The notes: generated from the letters alone by a model not told the origin. A stretch of 58,864 nucleotides of DNA from Treponema sp. (GCA_003245635.1 QKCO01000110.1:1-58864), one strand, 5' to 3'. Positions 9,336-18,850 are shown, counted from the stretch's first letter. Program-made: numbers and translations.

Positions 9336-10276
9336 TCAACAGAATCGGCGTCGTCGGCGCGGGCCTGATGGGCCACGGGATCGCGGAAGCCTTCGCGATC
9401 GGCGGCAAGGATGTCGCGATCTACGAGACCGACGTCGGCAGGCGCGCCGGCGTGAAGGACGTCATCGCCGAGGAACTGAAGCTCCTCGAACGCGAGGGAA
9501 TGATCCCGAAAGGCTCCATCCCGGAGATCGTCGCCCGCCTCCACGTCTACGACGATCTGAAGAAGGCCATGGCCGACCGGGAATACGTCATCGAAGCCGC
9601 ACCGGAGATCATCGACCTCAAGCGGAAGATCCTGGCGGACCTGGACGCCGCCTGTCCGAAGGACGCTATCCTGGCGAGCAACACCTCGAGCCTAGCCCTC
9701 TCCGAAATGGCCCGGGACCTTCCCGTCGAACGAAAGAAACGGACCATCGTCAACCATTGGTACAACCCCGCGCACATCATGCCCCTGGTGGAGATTTCCT
9801 TCTTCGGGGACACGAGCGCCGAGACCTTCGAAGCGGCGAAGGCGCTCTACCTGGGAATCGGCAAGCAGCCGGCGAAGGTGCTGAAGGACATCCCCGGCCT
9901 GCTCGCCAACCGCATACAGCAGGGAGTGGCGCGGGAAGTGTTCTCCTTGATCGAGATGGGGGCGGCCGAACCGGAAGATATCGACCGGGCGCTCAAATTC
10001 GGTCCCGCCTTCCGCTACGCGACTACTGGACAGCTCGAGATCGCCGATTTCGGCGGCCTCGATATCTGGAGCACCGTCGGAGGGAACCTCCTGGCGGTAA
10101 TGGACAATTCGCGCGACGCGAATCGGCTGCTCAAAGAAAAAGTGAAGGAGGGTAAACTGGGCGTGAAGACCGGAGAGGGATTCTTCAAGTATCCCCCGGC
10201 GGAGAAGGCCGCGATCACCGAACGGTTCATGGTGAAGCTGATCCGGCAGCTGAAAGCTTCGAAAGACTACGTTTAA
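9332..10276 (+). CDS. 3-hydroxyacyl-CoA dehydrogenase family protein (hydroxy acid dehydrogenase)
   Basis: A 314-residue NAD-dependent dehydrogenase of the 3-hydroxyacyl-CoA dehydrogenase family. The Rossmann motif GAGLMG begins at residue 9 after a short beta strand. The catalytic His142, in HWYNP, and Glu154, in PLVEI, match the family's His-Glu pair, and the SNTSS stretch lies at 116-120. Members of this family such as carnitine dehydrogenase act on free 3-hydroxy acids. Four-base overlap with the BKACE gene suggests it makes the beta-keto acid that BKACE cleaves. The substrate is unknown; plain 3-hydroxybutyryl-CoA dehydrogenase is the alternative. Confidence 0.85.
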   Translation: MINRIGVVGAGLMGHGIAEAFAIGGKDVAIYETDVGRRAGVKDVIAEELKLLEREGMIPKGSIPEIVARLHVYDDLKKAMADREYVIEAAPEIIDLKRKILADLDAACPKDAILASNTSSLALSEMARDLPVERKKRTIVNHWYNPAHIMPLVEISFFGDTSAETFEAAKALYLGIGKQPAKVLKDIPGLLANRIQQGVAREVFSLIEMGAAEPEDIDRALKFGPAFRYATTGQLEIADFGGLDIWSTVGGNLLAVMDNSRDANRLLKEKVKEGKLGVKTGEGFFKYPPAEKAAITERFMVKLIRQLKASKDYV

Positions 10277-10291
10277 TATAAGGAGGCATCA

Positions 10292-11659
10292 ATGACGACA
10301 AGCGCCGCACCCAGAAAATCCAGCGCACTTTGGCGGTTTTCGAAAAATTTCCAATTCGCAGCCGATCGGATCATTCCCGATTCCTACGTATTCTGCGTCA
10401 TCCTGACGTTCATAACCTTCATCCTCGGCCTGATCTTCACCCAGGCGGGCCCGCTGAAGATGGTCAAATTCTGGTACGACGGCCTGTGGACGCAGATCGC
10501 CTTCGCCTTCCAGATGACCCTGATGGTCACCGTCGCGAGCGCGGCCGCAAAGTCGCCGCAGATAGAGAAGGGACTCTCGAAGCTGGCGCAGCTTCCCAAG
10601 ACGCCGGGAGTCGCCTACTTCCTGTTCATCGTCATCATCAGCTTCGCCAGCTGGCTCAACTGGGCTTTCGGCACCATCCTGTCGCCCATCCTCGCCATGT
10701 ATCTGTCGAAGAACGTGAAGAAGCTGCACTTCCCGCTCCTGATCACCGTCGGCTACGCGTGCATGGTCATGATACAGCCCATCTGCCCGAGCATCTCCGC
10801 CGTCGCGCTCCTGGCGACCAAGGGGCACTTCCTCGAAAAGAAGATCGGCGTGCTGCCCATCACGACGACGGCCTTCAACCCGACCGGCGTCGCCATGGTG
10901 GCCATCCTGTTCGTCGTAACGGTCGTCGTTACGCTCCTGACCCGGCCCGCCGACAACGAGATCATCGAATTCGACGGCGACATCCAGCCGAAGGGCAACG
11001 GGGACGAAAAAGTCGCCGATCCGACCCCCGCCGACCGGATGAACCAGAGCCGCATCCTCATGTGGCTGGTGGGACTCGCGAGCGTGGTCTACATCGTGTA
11101 CCACTTCGCCACCAAGGGCATGGACCTGAACCTGAACTTCATCATCTTCATCTTCCTGACCCTGGACTTCTTCCTCTACGGCACGCCGCTGAAATTCGTG
11201 AAGGCCGTCAAGGAAAACGTCGTCCACGCCGCGGCGATCCTTATCCAGTTCCCCTTCTACGGCGGCATCATGGGCATGATGGCCAGCTCGGGCCTGACGC
11301 TGGTGCTCTCCAACGCGCTTATCCATATCGCCACAAAGGACACCTTCTACGCGCTCTCCTACATCTCCGCGTCCATCGTCAACCTCTTCGTCCCCTCTCA
11401 GGGCGGACAGTGGATGGTCCAGGGACCGGTTCTCGTCGACGCGGCCCAGGCGCTCGGCGCCCATATCCCGACCGTGGTCACCGGCTTCATGCTCGGAGAC
11501 GAGGCGACCAACCTCATCCAGCCGCTCTACATCATCCCGGCGCTCGCGCTGGTCGATATGAAGCTGAAGGACGCGTGGGGACTCATGGCGTTCATCTGGT
11601 TCATGTGGTTCGTGGTTACGGTCATCGGACTCATCGCGCTGCCGATGATCCTGCTCTAG
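10292..11659 (+). CDS. atoE: AtoE-type short-chain fatty acid transporter
   Basis: A 455-residue integral membrane protein of the AtoE short-chain fatty acid transporter family, with about eleven hydrophobic segments. The N-terminal block FADRIIPDSYVFCVILT and the SWLNWAFGTILSPILA and PSQGGQWMVQGPV segments are typical. E. coli AtoE takes up acetoacetate and butyrate. It follows the dehydrogenase gene by 15 bases with a GGAGG site and is the last gene of the operon, so it either imports the hydroxy acid substrate or moves the acetoacetate product. Confidence 0.88.
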   Translation: MTTSAAPRKSSALWRFSKNFQFAADRIIPDSYVFCVILTFITFILGLIFTQAGPLKMVKFWYDGLWTQIAFAFQMTLMVTVASAAAKSPQIEKGLSKLAQLPKTPGVAYFLFIVIISFASWLNWAFGTILSPILAMYLSKNVKKLHFPLLITVGYACMVMIQPICPSISAVALLATKGHFLEKKIGVLPITTTAFNPTGVAMVAILFVVTVVVTLLTRPADNEIIEFDGDIQPKGNGDEKVADPTPADRMNQSRILMWLVGLASVVYIVYHFATKGMDLNLNFIIFIFLTLDFFLYGTPLKFVKAVKENVVHAAAILIQFPFYGGIMGMMASSGLTLVLSNALIHIATKDTFYALSYISASIVNLFVPSQGGQWMVQGPVLVDAAQALGAHIPTVVTGFMLGDEATNLIQPLYIIPALALVDMKLKDAWGLMAFIWFMWFVVTVIGLIALPMILL

Positions 11660-11684
11660 AAAGAACGGCCGGCCCTTTCTCCCG

Positions 11685-11726
11685 GGCGTCCCCGCCGCCG
11701 ATTTTCGGCACGGGGGCGCCTTTTTT
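11685..11726 (+). terminator. Rho-independent terminator after the BKACE operon
   Basis: GGCGTCCCCGCCGCCGA (from 11685) pairs with TCGGCACGGGGGCGCC (to 11720) around a TT loop, followed by six T residues (11721-11726). The T-run touches the stop codon of the convergent activator gene. Confidence 0.85.
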
Positions 11727-13207
11727 CACCAGGAATCGATGCCGTACTTCTTGGCCTTCCTGACGACGGTCGACTGGGCGACGCCGAGCAGGCGGGCGGC
11801 CTTGTGCGAGCTGCCCGTCTCCGCGAGAGCCGCGGCGATGGCCCGCTTCTCTTCCTTCGATTTGAGCTCGCTCAGGGAACTTTCGAAGCGGGAGACGTCC
11901 GCGCATTCCTTGCCGATCACCGCGCGGACGTCGCACTCGCGGATCGTCGGCCCGGCGCCGATGACAAGGAGCCGTTCGACGACGTTGGCGAGTTCCCGCA
12001 CGTTGCCGGGCCAGGAATAGCGGCAGAGCGCGCTCAAAGCTTCGGGCTCGATGCTCTTCCCGGCGCCGTACGCCGCGTTGAAGCGGCGCACGAAATGGAG
12101 CGCCATGGCCGGAATATCCTCTACGCGGTCGCGGAGCGGGGGAATCTCGAGCGGCACGACGCTGAGCCGATAGAAGAGATCCTTGCGGAAAGCTCCCCGG
12201 GCGACTTCCGCGGCGAGGTCGCGGTTGGTAGTCGCGAGGACGCGCACGTCGCACTTCACCGGTTCGCCGCCGCCGACCCTGATGAACTCGTGCTCCTGCA
12301 GCACGCGCAGCAGCTTCGCCTGCAGCTCGAGCGGAAATTCGCCGATCTCGTCCAGGAGCAGCGTCCCGCCGTTGGCCGTCTCGAAGAACCCGGGCTTGCG
12401 CTGCCCCGCAGCGCCGGTGAAGGCTCCCTTCTCGTAGCCGAACAGCTCGCTCTCGATCAGGGAAGCCGGAATCGCGGCGCAGTTGACCTTGATGTACGGA
12501 TTTTTGCGGCGCCGGCTCCGCTGATGGATCTCCCGCGCGATCACTTCCTTGCCGACGCCGGTTTCCCCGGTGATCAGGACCGTCGAGTCGACCGCGGCCA
12601 CCTGCGCGATCGCCGTCTTTATTCCGTCCATGGACGGGCTCTCGCAGATGAAGTCGCAGGCGTCCTGTTCCATTGAACGGTAGTAGCTCAGCTCGTTCCA
12701 ATAGAGTTCCGTTTTCTCGATGCTGCTCTGCAGCTGTTCCTGCATGCGCACGAGCTCGGTGATGTCGCGCAGTACCGAGATGACCTCCTGAGCGTTCCCC
12801 TCGGCGTCGAGCACGGGGATGGCGGTCACCAGCAGGTCCCGGTTGGTGCGCTTGGATCGGCCGATACCGGTGGCGATCTTCTTGTTCGTCAGCGCTATCT
12901 CGGCGACCGAATAATTGTTGTAGAAGTACTTCTCGACGACCGCGGCCAGGGGCTTGCCTATGTACTCGTGCTCCCAAAGCCCCGTAATCTCGGAGTACGC
13001 ATGGTTGGATGCGGTGATGATCCGGTCCTTGTCGACCACATAGATGCCGTTCATGAGCGCGTCGCCCAGCACGAATATGTCGATGGCGTGCGACTCGATG
13101 GAGCTGATCTTCGTTTTCGTATCGATGATGCCGCGCGCGAATCCTTCGAGCCTGCGGGTCATCTCGGCGGAGAGAAAATCCGCATCGGCGGCTGCGGCGC
13201 TGAACAT
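11726..13207 (-). CDS. PAS-domain sigma-54-dependent transcriptional activator
   Basis: A 493-residue enhancer-binding protein. Order: N-terminal PAS domain (about 50-150), AAA+ domain with Walker A GETGVGKE (214-221), the sigma-54 contact loop GAFTGA (261-266) and Walker B LLLDEIGE (283-290), and a C-terminal helix-turn-helix (about 466-487) of the TyrR/RocR kind. There is no receiver domain, so the signal is probably a small molecule. The ATG at 13207 is chosen because GGAGAAG stands five bases before it; longer reads to 13291 have no such site. It is convergent with the sigma-54-driven BKACE operon and is its most likely activator (inference). Confidence 0.93.
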   Translation of the reverse strand: MFSAAAADADFLSAEMTRRLEGFARGIIDTKTKISSIESHAIDIFVLGDALMNGIYVVDKDRIITASNHAYSEITGLWEHEYIGKPLAAVVEKYFYNNYSVAEIALTNKKIATGIGRSKRTNRDLLVTAIPVLDAEGNAQEVISVLRDITELVRMQEQLQSSIEKTELYWNELSYYRSMEQDACDFICESPSMDGIKTAIAQVAAVDSTVLITGETGVGKEVIAREIHQRSRRRKNPYIKVNCAAIPASLIESELFGYEKGAFTGAAGQRKPGFFETANGGTLLLDEIGEFPLELQAKLLRVLQEHEFIRVGGGEPVKCDVRVLATTNRDLAAEVARGAFRKDLFYRLSVVPLEIPPLRDRVEDIPAMALHFVRRFNAAYGAGKSIEPEALSALCRYSWPGNVRELANVVERLLVIGAGPTIRECDVRAVIGKECADVSRFESSLSELKSKEEKRAIAAALAETGSSHKAARLLGVAQSTVVRKAKKYGIDSW

Positions 13208-13313
13208 AGGGTCTTCTCCAGAAGTCTGCATTTCGGAACGATAATGTAGAGAACGGCTTTCAGAGTAGCGCCGCGAAACCGGCTTCGTCAAGAAAATCGT
13301 TTCAGCCCGGCGT

Positions 13314-14075
13314 CTATCCGCGCAGGCTCATGAGGCGGCGGAACTCGTCCAGCCGCGTCCTGCCGATTTCTATGCGGGCGCCCGAGGGGAATTCGGCGGC
13401 CAGCCGGCCGCGGCCGAGCTGGGCCACCGCTGAAATCCGGTCCAGATTGACGACCGCGTTCCGGTGCGCGCGGAAGAAGCGCGCGGGATCGAGCCTATCG
13501 GTCAAAGCACCGAGCGACCCGTCGACCAGATGCGACCGCTCGCCGCTCACCCAGAACACGAGCCCGTTCTCGGCCTTGAAGAACTCCGCCTCGTCGACGG
13601 GCAGTATCCTGAAGGACCGGCCCGACCGCGCGCTGACCCGCGTCAGGTACGGCCGATCCCTGCCGACATCCTCGAGAAGCGCGGACAGTTCCGCCCCCTC
13701 GCTCCGCCGCCCGCGATCGAGCGACTCCAGGGCGCGGTCGACCGCTTGCCGCAGCCGTTCCCGGCCGTAGGGCTTCAAAAGGTAATCGACGGCGTGCACC
13801 TCGAAGGCGCGCACGGCGTATTCGTCGTATGCGGTCGTGAATACGACGGCCGGCGGAACGTCGACGCAGCGGAGCACCTCGAACCCGTCCATGATAGGCA
13901 TCTGCACGTCGAGGAACACGAGGCTCGGCTTCAGCTCCCGTATCAGCGCGGCGGCCTGCTCGCCGTTGACCGCCTCGCCCACCACTTCGATCTCGGGGAA
14001 GCCGAGCAGCGCGAGACGGAGCCGTTCACGTGCCGGCTTCTCGTCTTCCGCTATGAGCGTCCGTACGGGCCTCAT
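13314..14075 (-). CDS. LytTR-family response regulator
   Basis: A 253-residue two-component regulator with an N-terminal receiver (phospho-acceptor Asp56 in FLDVQMP, acidic pair AEDE at 9-12, Lys of LLKPYG) and a C-terminal LytTR DNA-binding domain, recognisable by [15 protein letters not shown] and the preceding [10 protein letters not shown] segment. It overlaps the sensor kinase gene by four bases and must be its partner. LytTR regulators usually bind direct repeats upstream of their targets; I did not find a convincing site here, so the regulon is unknown. Confidence 0.94.
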   Translation of the reverse strand: MRPVRTLIAEDEKPARERLRLALLGFPEIEVVGEAVNGEQAAALIRELKPSLVFLDVQMPIMDGFEVLRCVDVPPAVVFTTAYDEYAVRAFEVHAVDYLLKPYGRERLRQAVDRALESLDRGRRSEGAELSALLEDVGRDRPYLTRVSARSGRSFRILPVDEAEFFKAENGLVFWVSGERSHLVDGSLGALTDRLDPARFFRAHRNAVVNLDRISAVAQLGRGRLAAEFPSGARIEIGRTRLDEFRRLMSLRG

Positions 14076-16108
14076 GCGTCCCCCCTCGGAATCCTGACAC
14101 CGACGACGAGCCCGCTCGGCGTATTGCGGCGGAAATACAATTTCCTGCCGTACATCGTGACCGAACGCTGGTTCACGTTCCGCAATCCCGTGCCGTGGCC
14201 CTCGAGGAGAGATGCCGGATCGACCTCCTTCGCGCCGCGGTCGGCCACTTCGAGCACCATGTCCTCGCCCCGGAGCTCCCCGGATACGGTTACGCTCACG
14301 AGCCCCTGCCCGTCGGCGCCGTAGCGGACCGCGTTCTCGACCAGGGGCTGGAGCAGCATCGGGGGGACCGGCAGACCGGACAGCGATTCGGGCACGTCGA
14401 ACTGCGTACGGAGCGCCTCCCCGTAGCGGAGCGACTCGATCTCGAGGAAGAGCCGGACGTGGCGCAGCTCCTCCCCGAGGGGCACCAAGTCCCGCTTGGT
14501 GGACGACAAGGTATAGCGGAACAGGCCCGCGAGCCGCTCGACCGTTTCGACCGCAGCCTCGCCGTTCGTCTCGATCAGGTGGGCGATCGTGTTGAGCGTG
14601 TTGAAGAAGAAATGCGGGTTTATCTGCGCCCGGAGGGCCCGAAGCTCTGCCAAGGCTGCCTGGCTGCGCAGCTTGTCCCGTTCGCGCTCGGCCCGCGCGC
14701 GCCAGGATTCGTCGGAGATGAAGTACATCCGGCGCCTGAGGCCGTCTCCCGATTCCGGCAGATCGCGCGCGACGACGCGCGCGGGAATCTCGCTTCCGTC
14801 GGCCCCGCGGAGACTGGGAAAGGCGTCCGGGGCGGGGGCGGCATCAGCGGCCGAGACGAGGGAAGCGGAGAAGGGCCCGGAGAGGAACGCCGACCAGCCC
14901 TCGTCGGCCGCGCTGCCGCCGAACAGCTCGCGGAGCCGGGCATTCGCCTCGACGACGGTCCCGCGCTCGTCGAGCACGAGCACCGCCTCTTCGACCGATT
15001 CGAACATGCCGCGCAGCGTCTCGATCTTTTCCTTTATGACCGACGACATGATGTTGAAGTTGCGGGTGATGACGTCGCGGTCCGAACGTTCCCGGATCTG
15101 CAGGCCGTATTCCCCGTCCTTTATCCAGGCGCTCGTCCGCGCCAGTTCGCGAAGATAGAGGGAAATCTCCTCGAGCGACCGGCCGACGATGCCGCCGCTC
15201 GGGAACGACGCCTCCTCCGGAACCTCGCCGCGGGCGAGGAGTCCGGCCCGGAACGCGAGGTCCGTGTAGTGGGCTATCAGATCCTCGACCGTGCCGGACA
15301 GGAGCGAAAGCTCGTCACGGGCGCGCTCGTCCTTGGGCCGGACGATCGACGCGCCGGAAAGGCCGGCGAAATCATTCAGGCGGCGCGCCGTCGACACGAT
15401 GGGCGCGGACAATTCGTCCGAAAAGCGCTTGGCGAGCAGCAGGCACGCGGCGAGAAACGCGACGAAGAACAGCGCCCGCACGACCGCTTCGATGGCCGCG
15501 ATCGCCCCCTCGTAGGTCTCCATCCGGGATACCAGCACGGTGAAGACATTGTCGGCCGTATCGCCGTAGATCGGAAAGAACTCCACCTCGGCGATCAGCT
15601 GACGAAGCAGCTGGGCGGCCGCCCGCGAGCGGGACGAAGCGTCCGCATCCAGCTCGTCCAGCAGCGGCTCGAGGCGCTGGAGCCCGGGCCGCCGCGCGGC
15701 GGCTTCCTCCACATACCGGAAGCCCAGGTCTTCGACGACGGCGGAAACCCGATCCAGGTGTTCGTCGGCCAAGGACCAGATTTCGGCGAGCCCCGACAGG
15801 AGACTGCTGAACTCTGCCGAATACCACGGCCGCCGGGCAGATTCCGCGAGCATTCCCGCGAGCTTGCCGCCGAAGCGCGCGCGCGAAGCGTCGAAGGAAC
15901 GGTACGCCGCGCCGTTGTCCCAATTGACGACCATAGCCCCGAGCCCGATGCGGATTCCGTTCCACTCGTTCCGCAATTCGAGCAGGGAAACCATATCCGA
16001 TTCGGCGCGCAACCTCCCCGCGCGCGCCAGGGAGGAAAGCGCGAAATAGGCGACGATGATGGCGATGAGCACCAGGTAGGTCGAGAAGATGCGGCGCCTG
16101 ATGCTCAC
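14072..16108 (-). CDS. Sensor histidine kinase of the LytS/YesM type
   Basis: A 678-residue membrane kinase that should phosphorylate the LytTR regulator downstream. Order: membrane segment (about 8-28), extracytoplasmic helical region (30-205), second membrane segment (207-227), HAMP-like linker, PAS-like region (370-460), His_kinase domain with phospho-acceptor His499 in INPHFFFNTLN, and an ATP-binding domain with PLVENAVRYG and GHGTGLRNV. The GTG at 16108 is the start because it overlaps the preceding stop as GTGA; the frame is open upstream only because the region is GC-rich. Translational coupling to the binding protein implies a joint signalling unit. Confidence 0.93.
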   Translation of the reverse strand: MSIRRRIFSTYLVLIAIIVAYFALSSLARAGRLRAESDMVSLLELRNEWNGIRIGLGAMVVNWDNGAAYRSFDASRARFGGKLAGMLAESARRPWYSAEFSSLLSGLAEIWSLADEHLDRVSAVVEDLGFRYVEEAAARRPGLQRLEPLLDELDADASSRSRAAAQLLRQLIAEVEFFPIYGDTADNVFTVLVSRMETYEGAIAAIEAVVRALFFVAFLAACLLLAKRFSDELSAPIVSTARRLNDFAGLSGASIVRPKDERARDELSLLSGTVEDLIAHYTDLAFRAGLLARGEVPEEASFPSGGIVGRSLEEISLYLRELARTSAWIKDGEYGLQIRERSDRDVITRNFNIMSSVIKEKIETLRGMFESVEEAVLVLDERGTVVEANARLRELFGGSAADEGWSAFLSGPFSASLVSAADAAPAPDAFPSLRGADGSEIPARVVARDLPESGDGLRRRMYFISDESWRARAERERDKLRSQAALAELRALRAQINPHFFFNTLNTIAHLIETNGEAAVETVERLAGLFRYTLSSTKRDLVPLGEELRHVRLFLEIESLRYGEALRTQFDVPESLSGLPVPPMLLQPLVENAVRYGADGQGLVSVTVSGELRGEDMVLEVADRGAKEVDPASLLEGHGTGLRNVNQRSVTMYGRKLYFRRNTPSGLVVGVRIPRGDA

Positions 16109-17448
16109 GGCCGCCGCCTTTCGCGCGCGATCAGGGCGTCGAGCTCCGCGGCGGCCTCGTGCGAGGCGAAGGCTGCGTCGCGGCCGACGATCGCCGCCTC
16201 GATGGAGCGGCCGACGATCGCCCGGGCCTCGTCGACGCCGATGACCGGCGGATTCCAGCGGAAGTCGGCGATGGCGTAGCTCTCCGTCGAGGCTGCCGTC
16301 CATTCGGGCGCGGGGTCCCGGTCTCGGAACGCGGGGTCGTCCCACACGCTTCTGCGCGCGCAGGGGATGCCCTCGAGCTGGGCCGCGAGCGCCCGTTCGC
16401 GGGAAGTCGCCCACAGGATGAAGCGCCAGGCGGCTTCCGCGTGCGGCGATCCCGCATGGATGGCCAAGCCCCAATGGGAGATATGGGGAACGGAGCCCGC
16501 CGGGCCGGCCGGGAGCGGCGCGTAGCCGACCCTCCCGGCGACCAGCGACTGCGCCGGATCTTCGTAATGGGAGCGGAAGACGTTCGCGTCGTAGATCATC
16601 GCGGCCTCGCCGCGCATGAAGACGGATACGCTTTCGTACCAGCCGTTGCGGATCGCGTCCCGCGGTCCGTACTCGCGCAGAAGCCGTCCGTAGAATTCCA
16701 GGGCGGCGAGCGAGCCCGGGCCGGAGATCGCCGCGTTCCCGTCGGGATCGGCCCAGGAACCGCCGAAGGAATGCATGAAGTCCGACCACTGGCTCGTCGC
16801 CGCCGCGCCCCTGCCCCGCAACGTTATGCCCGCGATGCGGCCACCCGACCGCCGATAGACCGTCCGCGCGGCGATCTCCAGCTCATCGAAGGTTTTCGGA
16901 GGACGCAGCCCGTATTCGGCGAAGAGCCGCTTGTCGTAGGCGAGGATGGAGGTCTCGAGCAGGATAGGGATGGTGTAGTGGCTGCCCCCGCGGACGCCCG
17001 CGGCCAGCGCGCTCGGATAAAAGTCGTCGAAATCGGGTTCGAGAGAAGCGAAGCGGGCATCCGCCATGTACGCGTCAAGCGGAAGCACCCAGCCCCGGGT
17101 CCAGTACTCTGACAGGCTGTTGCCCGGCATGATCATGAACGCGTCCACGTCGCTGATGCCCGACAGCATCTCGACCGTCCGCTTCGCCCTGAACTGCTCC
17201 TCGGGATAGACGCGTATTTCGACCGGAATTCCGGTATCCGCGGTGAACCGGGGAAGTTCGCGGGAAATGAATCTTACCCACGGATGATCGTTCGCCAGGA
17301 CCTTGAGGGTCGTCCCCGCAGGCGAACCGCCGCCGGGGGATCGGCCCGGGGCGACGCCGCCGCGGTCTCCGCCGCAGGAGGCGAGCGCGGCGGCGCAGAC
17401 GAGAAAAATGAAAAGCGGGATCGCGCGGGAAGCTGCGGGCCGGGACAT
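16105..17448 (-). CDS. Extracellular solute-binding lipoprotein (family 1), probable sensor accessory
   Basis: A 447-residue ABC-type substrate-binding protein with a lipoprotein signal peptide ending in the lipobox ALASC. The mature part has the two-lobed sugar-binding-type features, such as DVDAFMIMPGN, the PKTFDELEIAARTV segment and WRFILWATS near the C-terminus. The ATG at 17448 gives a clean signal peptide; an upstream TTG would add 12 residues. No permease or ATPase gene is nearby. Instead it is coupled by overlap to a sensor kinase and regulator, so it probably presents a ligand to the kinase. The ligand, perhaps a sugar or oligosaccharide, is not determined. Confidence 0.88.
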   Translation of the reverse strand: MSRPAASRAIPLFIFLVCAAALASCGGDRGGVAPGRSPGGGSPAGTTLKVLANDHPWVRFISRELPRFTADTGIPVEIRVYPEEQFRAKRTVEMLSGISDVDAFMIMPGNSLSEYWTRGWVLPLDAYMADARFASLEPDFDDFYPSALAAGVRGGSHYTIPILLETSILAYDKRLFAEYGLRPPKTFDELEIAARTVYRRSGGRIAGITLRGRGAAATSQWSDFMHSFGGSWADPDGNAAISGPGSLAALEFYGRLLREYGPRDAIRNGWYESVSVFMRGEAAMIYDANVFRSHYEDPAQSLVAGRVGYAPLPAGPAGSVPHISHWGLAIHAGSPHAEAAWRFILWATSRERALAAQLEGIPCARRSVWDDPAFRDRDPAPEWTAASTESYAIADFRWNPPVIGVDEARAIVGRSIEAAIVGRDAAFASHEAAAELDALIARERRRP

Positions 17449-17497
17449 CGGAAAAGAGTAAACCGGACTCCGAGCTCCGCGCAAGGTAATTAGGAGG

Positions 17498-18055
17498 TCA
17501 GGCAGCCCCTAGAACCCGCAGCAGCTCGTCCAGAGCTTCGAGCGCGTCCGAACCGCCGGGACCGCCGGGAGGGCCGTCCCTCAGACCGTCCGCAGGCTGG
17601 CCTCCCCGGCCGGGACCGCCGCTCATCCGGTCTCTCGGGGGTTCAGGCCGATACGCCTTCTGCTTTTCGGTAAGCAGCGCCGCGATCTTCTTCGCGTAGA
17701 CGTCGGCCTTCGCCTTCGTCTTCGCAGAAAGCTCCGATCGCCATTCGGAGAGGATCGGCAGGATCGCCGATACCTGGGTGTCTGACAATGCGAGTTCCGG
17801 CTCCGATTCGGCAGCGGCGACCAGCGACCGCAGCTGCATGAGCGCCATCGAAGCTTCGCTCGCCGCGCCGGCGGGTCCGGCCATGGAAGCGCCGCGTTCT
17901 TCCCTGCCGCCGGGACCGCCCGGCCCCCCCGGTCCTCCGTGACCGCCTGGGCCGCCGAGCCCGGCATCAATCCCCCGCCGTTCGCTGACGCAGGCGCCTA
18001 TGAGCACAGCCGCGCACGCCGCGGCGCACATGAGCAGGATCGTTTTCTTTTCCAC
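17498..18055 (-). CDS. Gly-Pro-rich lipoprotein with a Spy/CpxP-like segment
   Basis: A 185-residue protein beginning with GTG at 18055, preceded at seven bases by GGAGG. It has a lipoprotein signal peptide (lipobox IGAC), then a repeated GGPGGHGGPGG tract, then a helical region, LALSDTQVSAILPILSEW followed by ALLTEKQKAY. Paired LT-x-x-Q-like motifs of this kind occur in Spy/CpxP periplasmic chaperones, and this is the basis of the name; similarity is weak and I do not assign a function. The C-terminal third is again Gly/Pro-rich. It stands alone between the binding-protein gene and tetR, all on the same strand. Confidence 0.7.
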   Translation of the reverse strand: MEKKTILLMCAAACAAVLIGACVSERRGIDAGLGGPGGHGGPGGPGGPGGREERGASMAGPAGAASEASMALMQLRSLVAAAESEPELALSDTQVSAILPILSEWRSELSAKTKAKADVYAKKIAALLTEKQKAYRPEPPRDRMSGGPGRGGQPADGLRDGPPGGPGGSDALEALDELLRVLGAA

Positions 18056-18186
18056 TATTTTGCCTCCGCGCACAATAAAACCGCGAAATCCGATTAAATT
18101 GGCAAAGGGGGCGTTAAGGAGAGTTAAATCGGACATCCCCGTTCGCAACGCCGGATGCGGAAACGCGACGCGATGGCGCTCGGCAG

Positions 18187-18762
18187 CTACTTGCAGGGAA
18201 CCTGATCCCGCATCCCGCGCCACAGGACGGCCGTCAGGTCCTCCACGAAGTCCGCGACGAAGCGGTCGCCCTTGAAATGCGTCAGGTGCAGGACCGTCCC
18301 CATGAGCGAGATGACGAAGACGCGGGCGAGCCGCGCGGGATCGTCGCTCCAATCCGCGATCGGAGCGATGCGCGAGAAATACGCTGACACCAGGGACACG
18401 AGGACCTCCGGCTGGGCCTTGAGTTCCGCGTTTATCTCCGGAAAGGCATCGATATCCTTTATGCTCATGTGCACGATCTTCGTGTTGCCGGAGAAGAGCG
18501 CCGCGATCGCGCGGGCGATCGAAAAGACGTCGGAACGGGGATCGCCGGTCACGCCGGAAAGGATTGATTCTTCGCTCGCAACCATGGCGAAGCGCCTGTA
18601 CACGGCGATGTACAGTTCCCGTTTGGACCCGAACAGCCGGAACAGCGTCACTTCGTTCACTCCGGCCCGTTCGGCGATTTCCCTCGTCCGCGCCGCCGCG
18701 TATCCCTTTACGGAAAACAGATCGAGCGCGGCCTCCAATATCCTGTCCCTCGTTTCGTCCAA
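18187..18762 (-). CDS. TetR-family transcriptional repressor
   Basis: A 191-residue TetR regulator. The N-terminal helix-turn-helix is clear: RILEAALDLFSVKGYAAARTREIAE then VNEVTLFRLFGSKRELY. The C-terminal part is a helical ligand-binding domain. A TTG at 18762, with GGAG seven bases upstream, is the preferred start; a GTG at 18783 is possible. It is divergent from the MATE efflux gene with only 88 bases between the starts, and an inverted repeat overlaps the MATE promoter there, so it most likely represses the pump and responds to a pump substrate. Confidence 0.92.
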   Translation of the reverse strand: MDETRDRILEAALDLFSVKGYAAARTREIAERAGVNEVTLFRLFGSKRELYIAVYRRFAMVASEESILSGVTGDPRSDVFSIARAIAALFSGNTKIVHMSIKDIDAFPEINAELKAQPEVLVSLVSAYFSRIAPIADWSDDPARLARVFVISLMGTVLHLTHFKGDRFVADFVEDLTAVLWRGMRDQVPCK

Positions 18763-18807
18763 AAGCGAACTCCCGGGCGGCACTATAGCACGGCGGGAAT
18801 CATGTAA

Positions 18808-18844
18808 GCAAGTGCTTGCATTTGCACGCTTTCTTCTGTATATT
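18808..18844 (+). promoter_or_regulatory. Promoter of the MATE gene with overlapping TetR-type operator
   Basis: TTGCAT (18816-18821) and TATATT (18839-18844) are 17 bases apart and form a good sigma-70 promoter. The inverted repeat GCAAG-TG-CTTGC (18808-18819) overlaps the -35 box. The predicted start of transcription is about seven bases after the -10 box, at or next to the A of the ATG at 18851, so the message would have no leader. Confidence 0.65.
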
Positions 18845-18850
18845 CGCGCC

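Noticed and set aside
16109-16789. A 227-residue N-terminal extension of the LytS-type kinase
   Set aside because: It lies wholly within the solute-binding protein gene in another frame, is Arg/Gly-rich, and the GTG at 16108 with GTGA overlap gives a normal kinase start.
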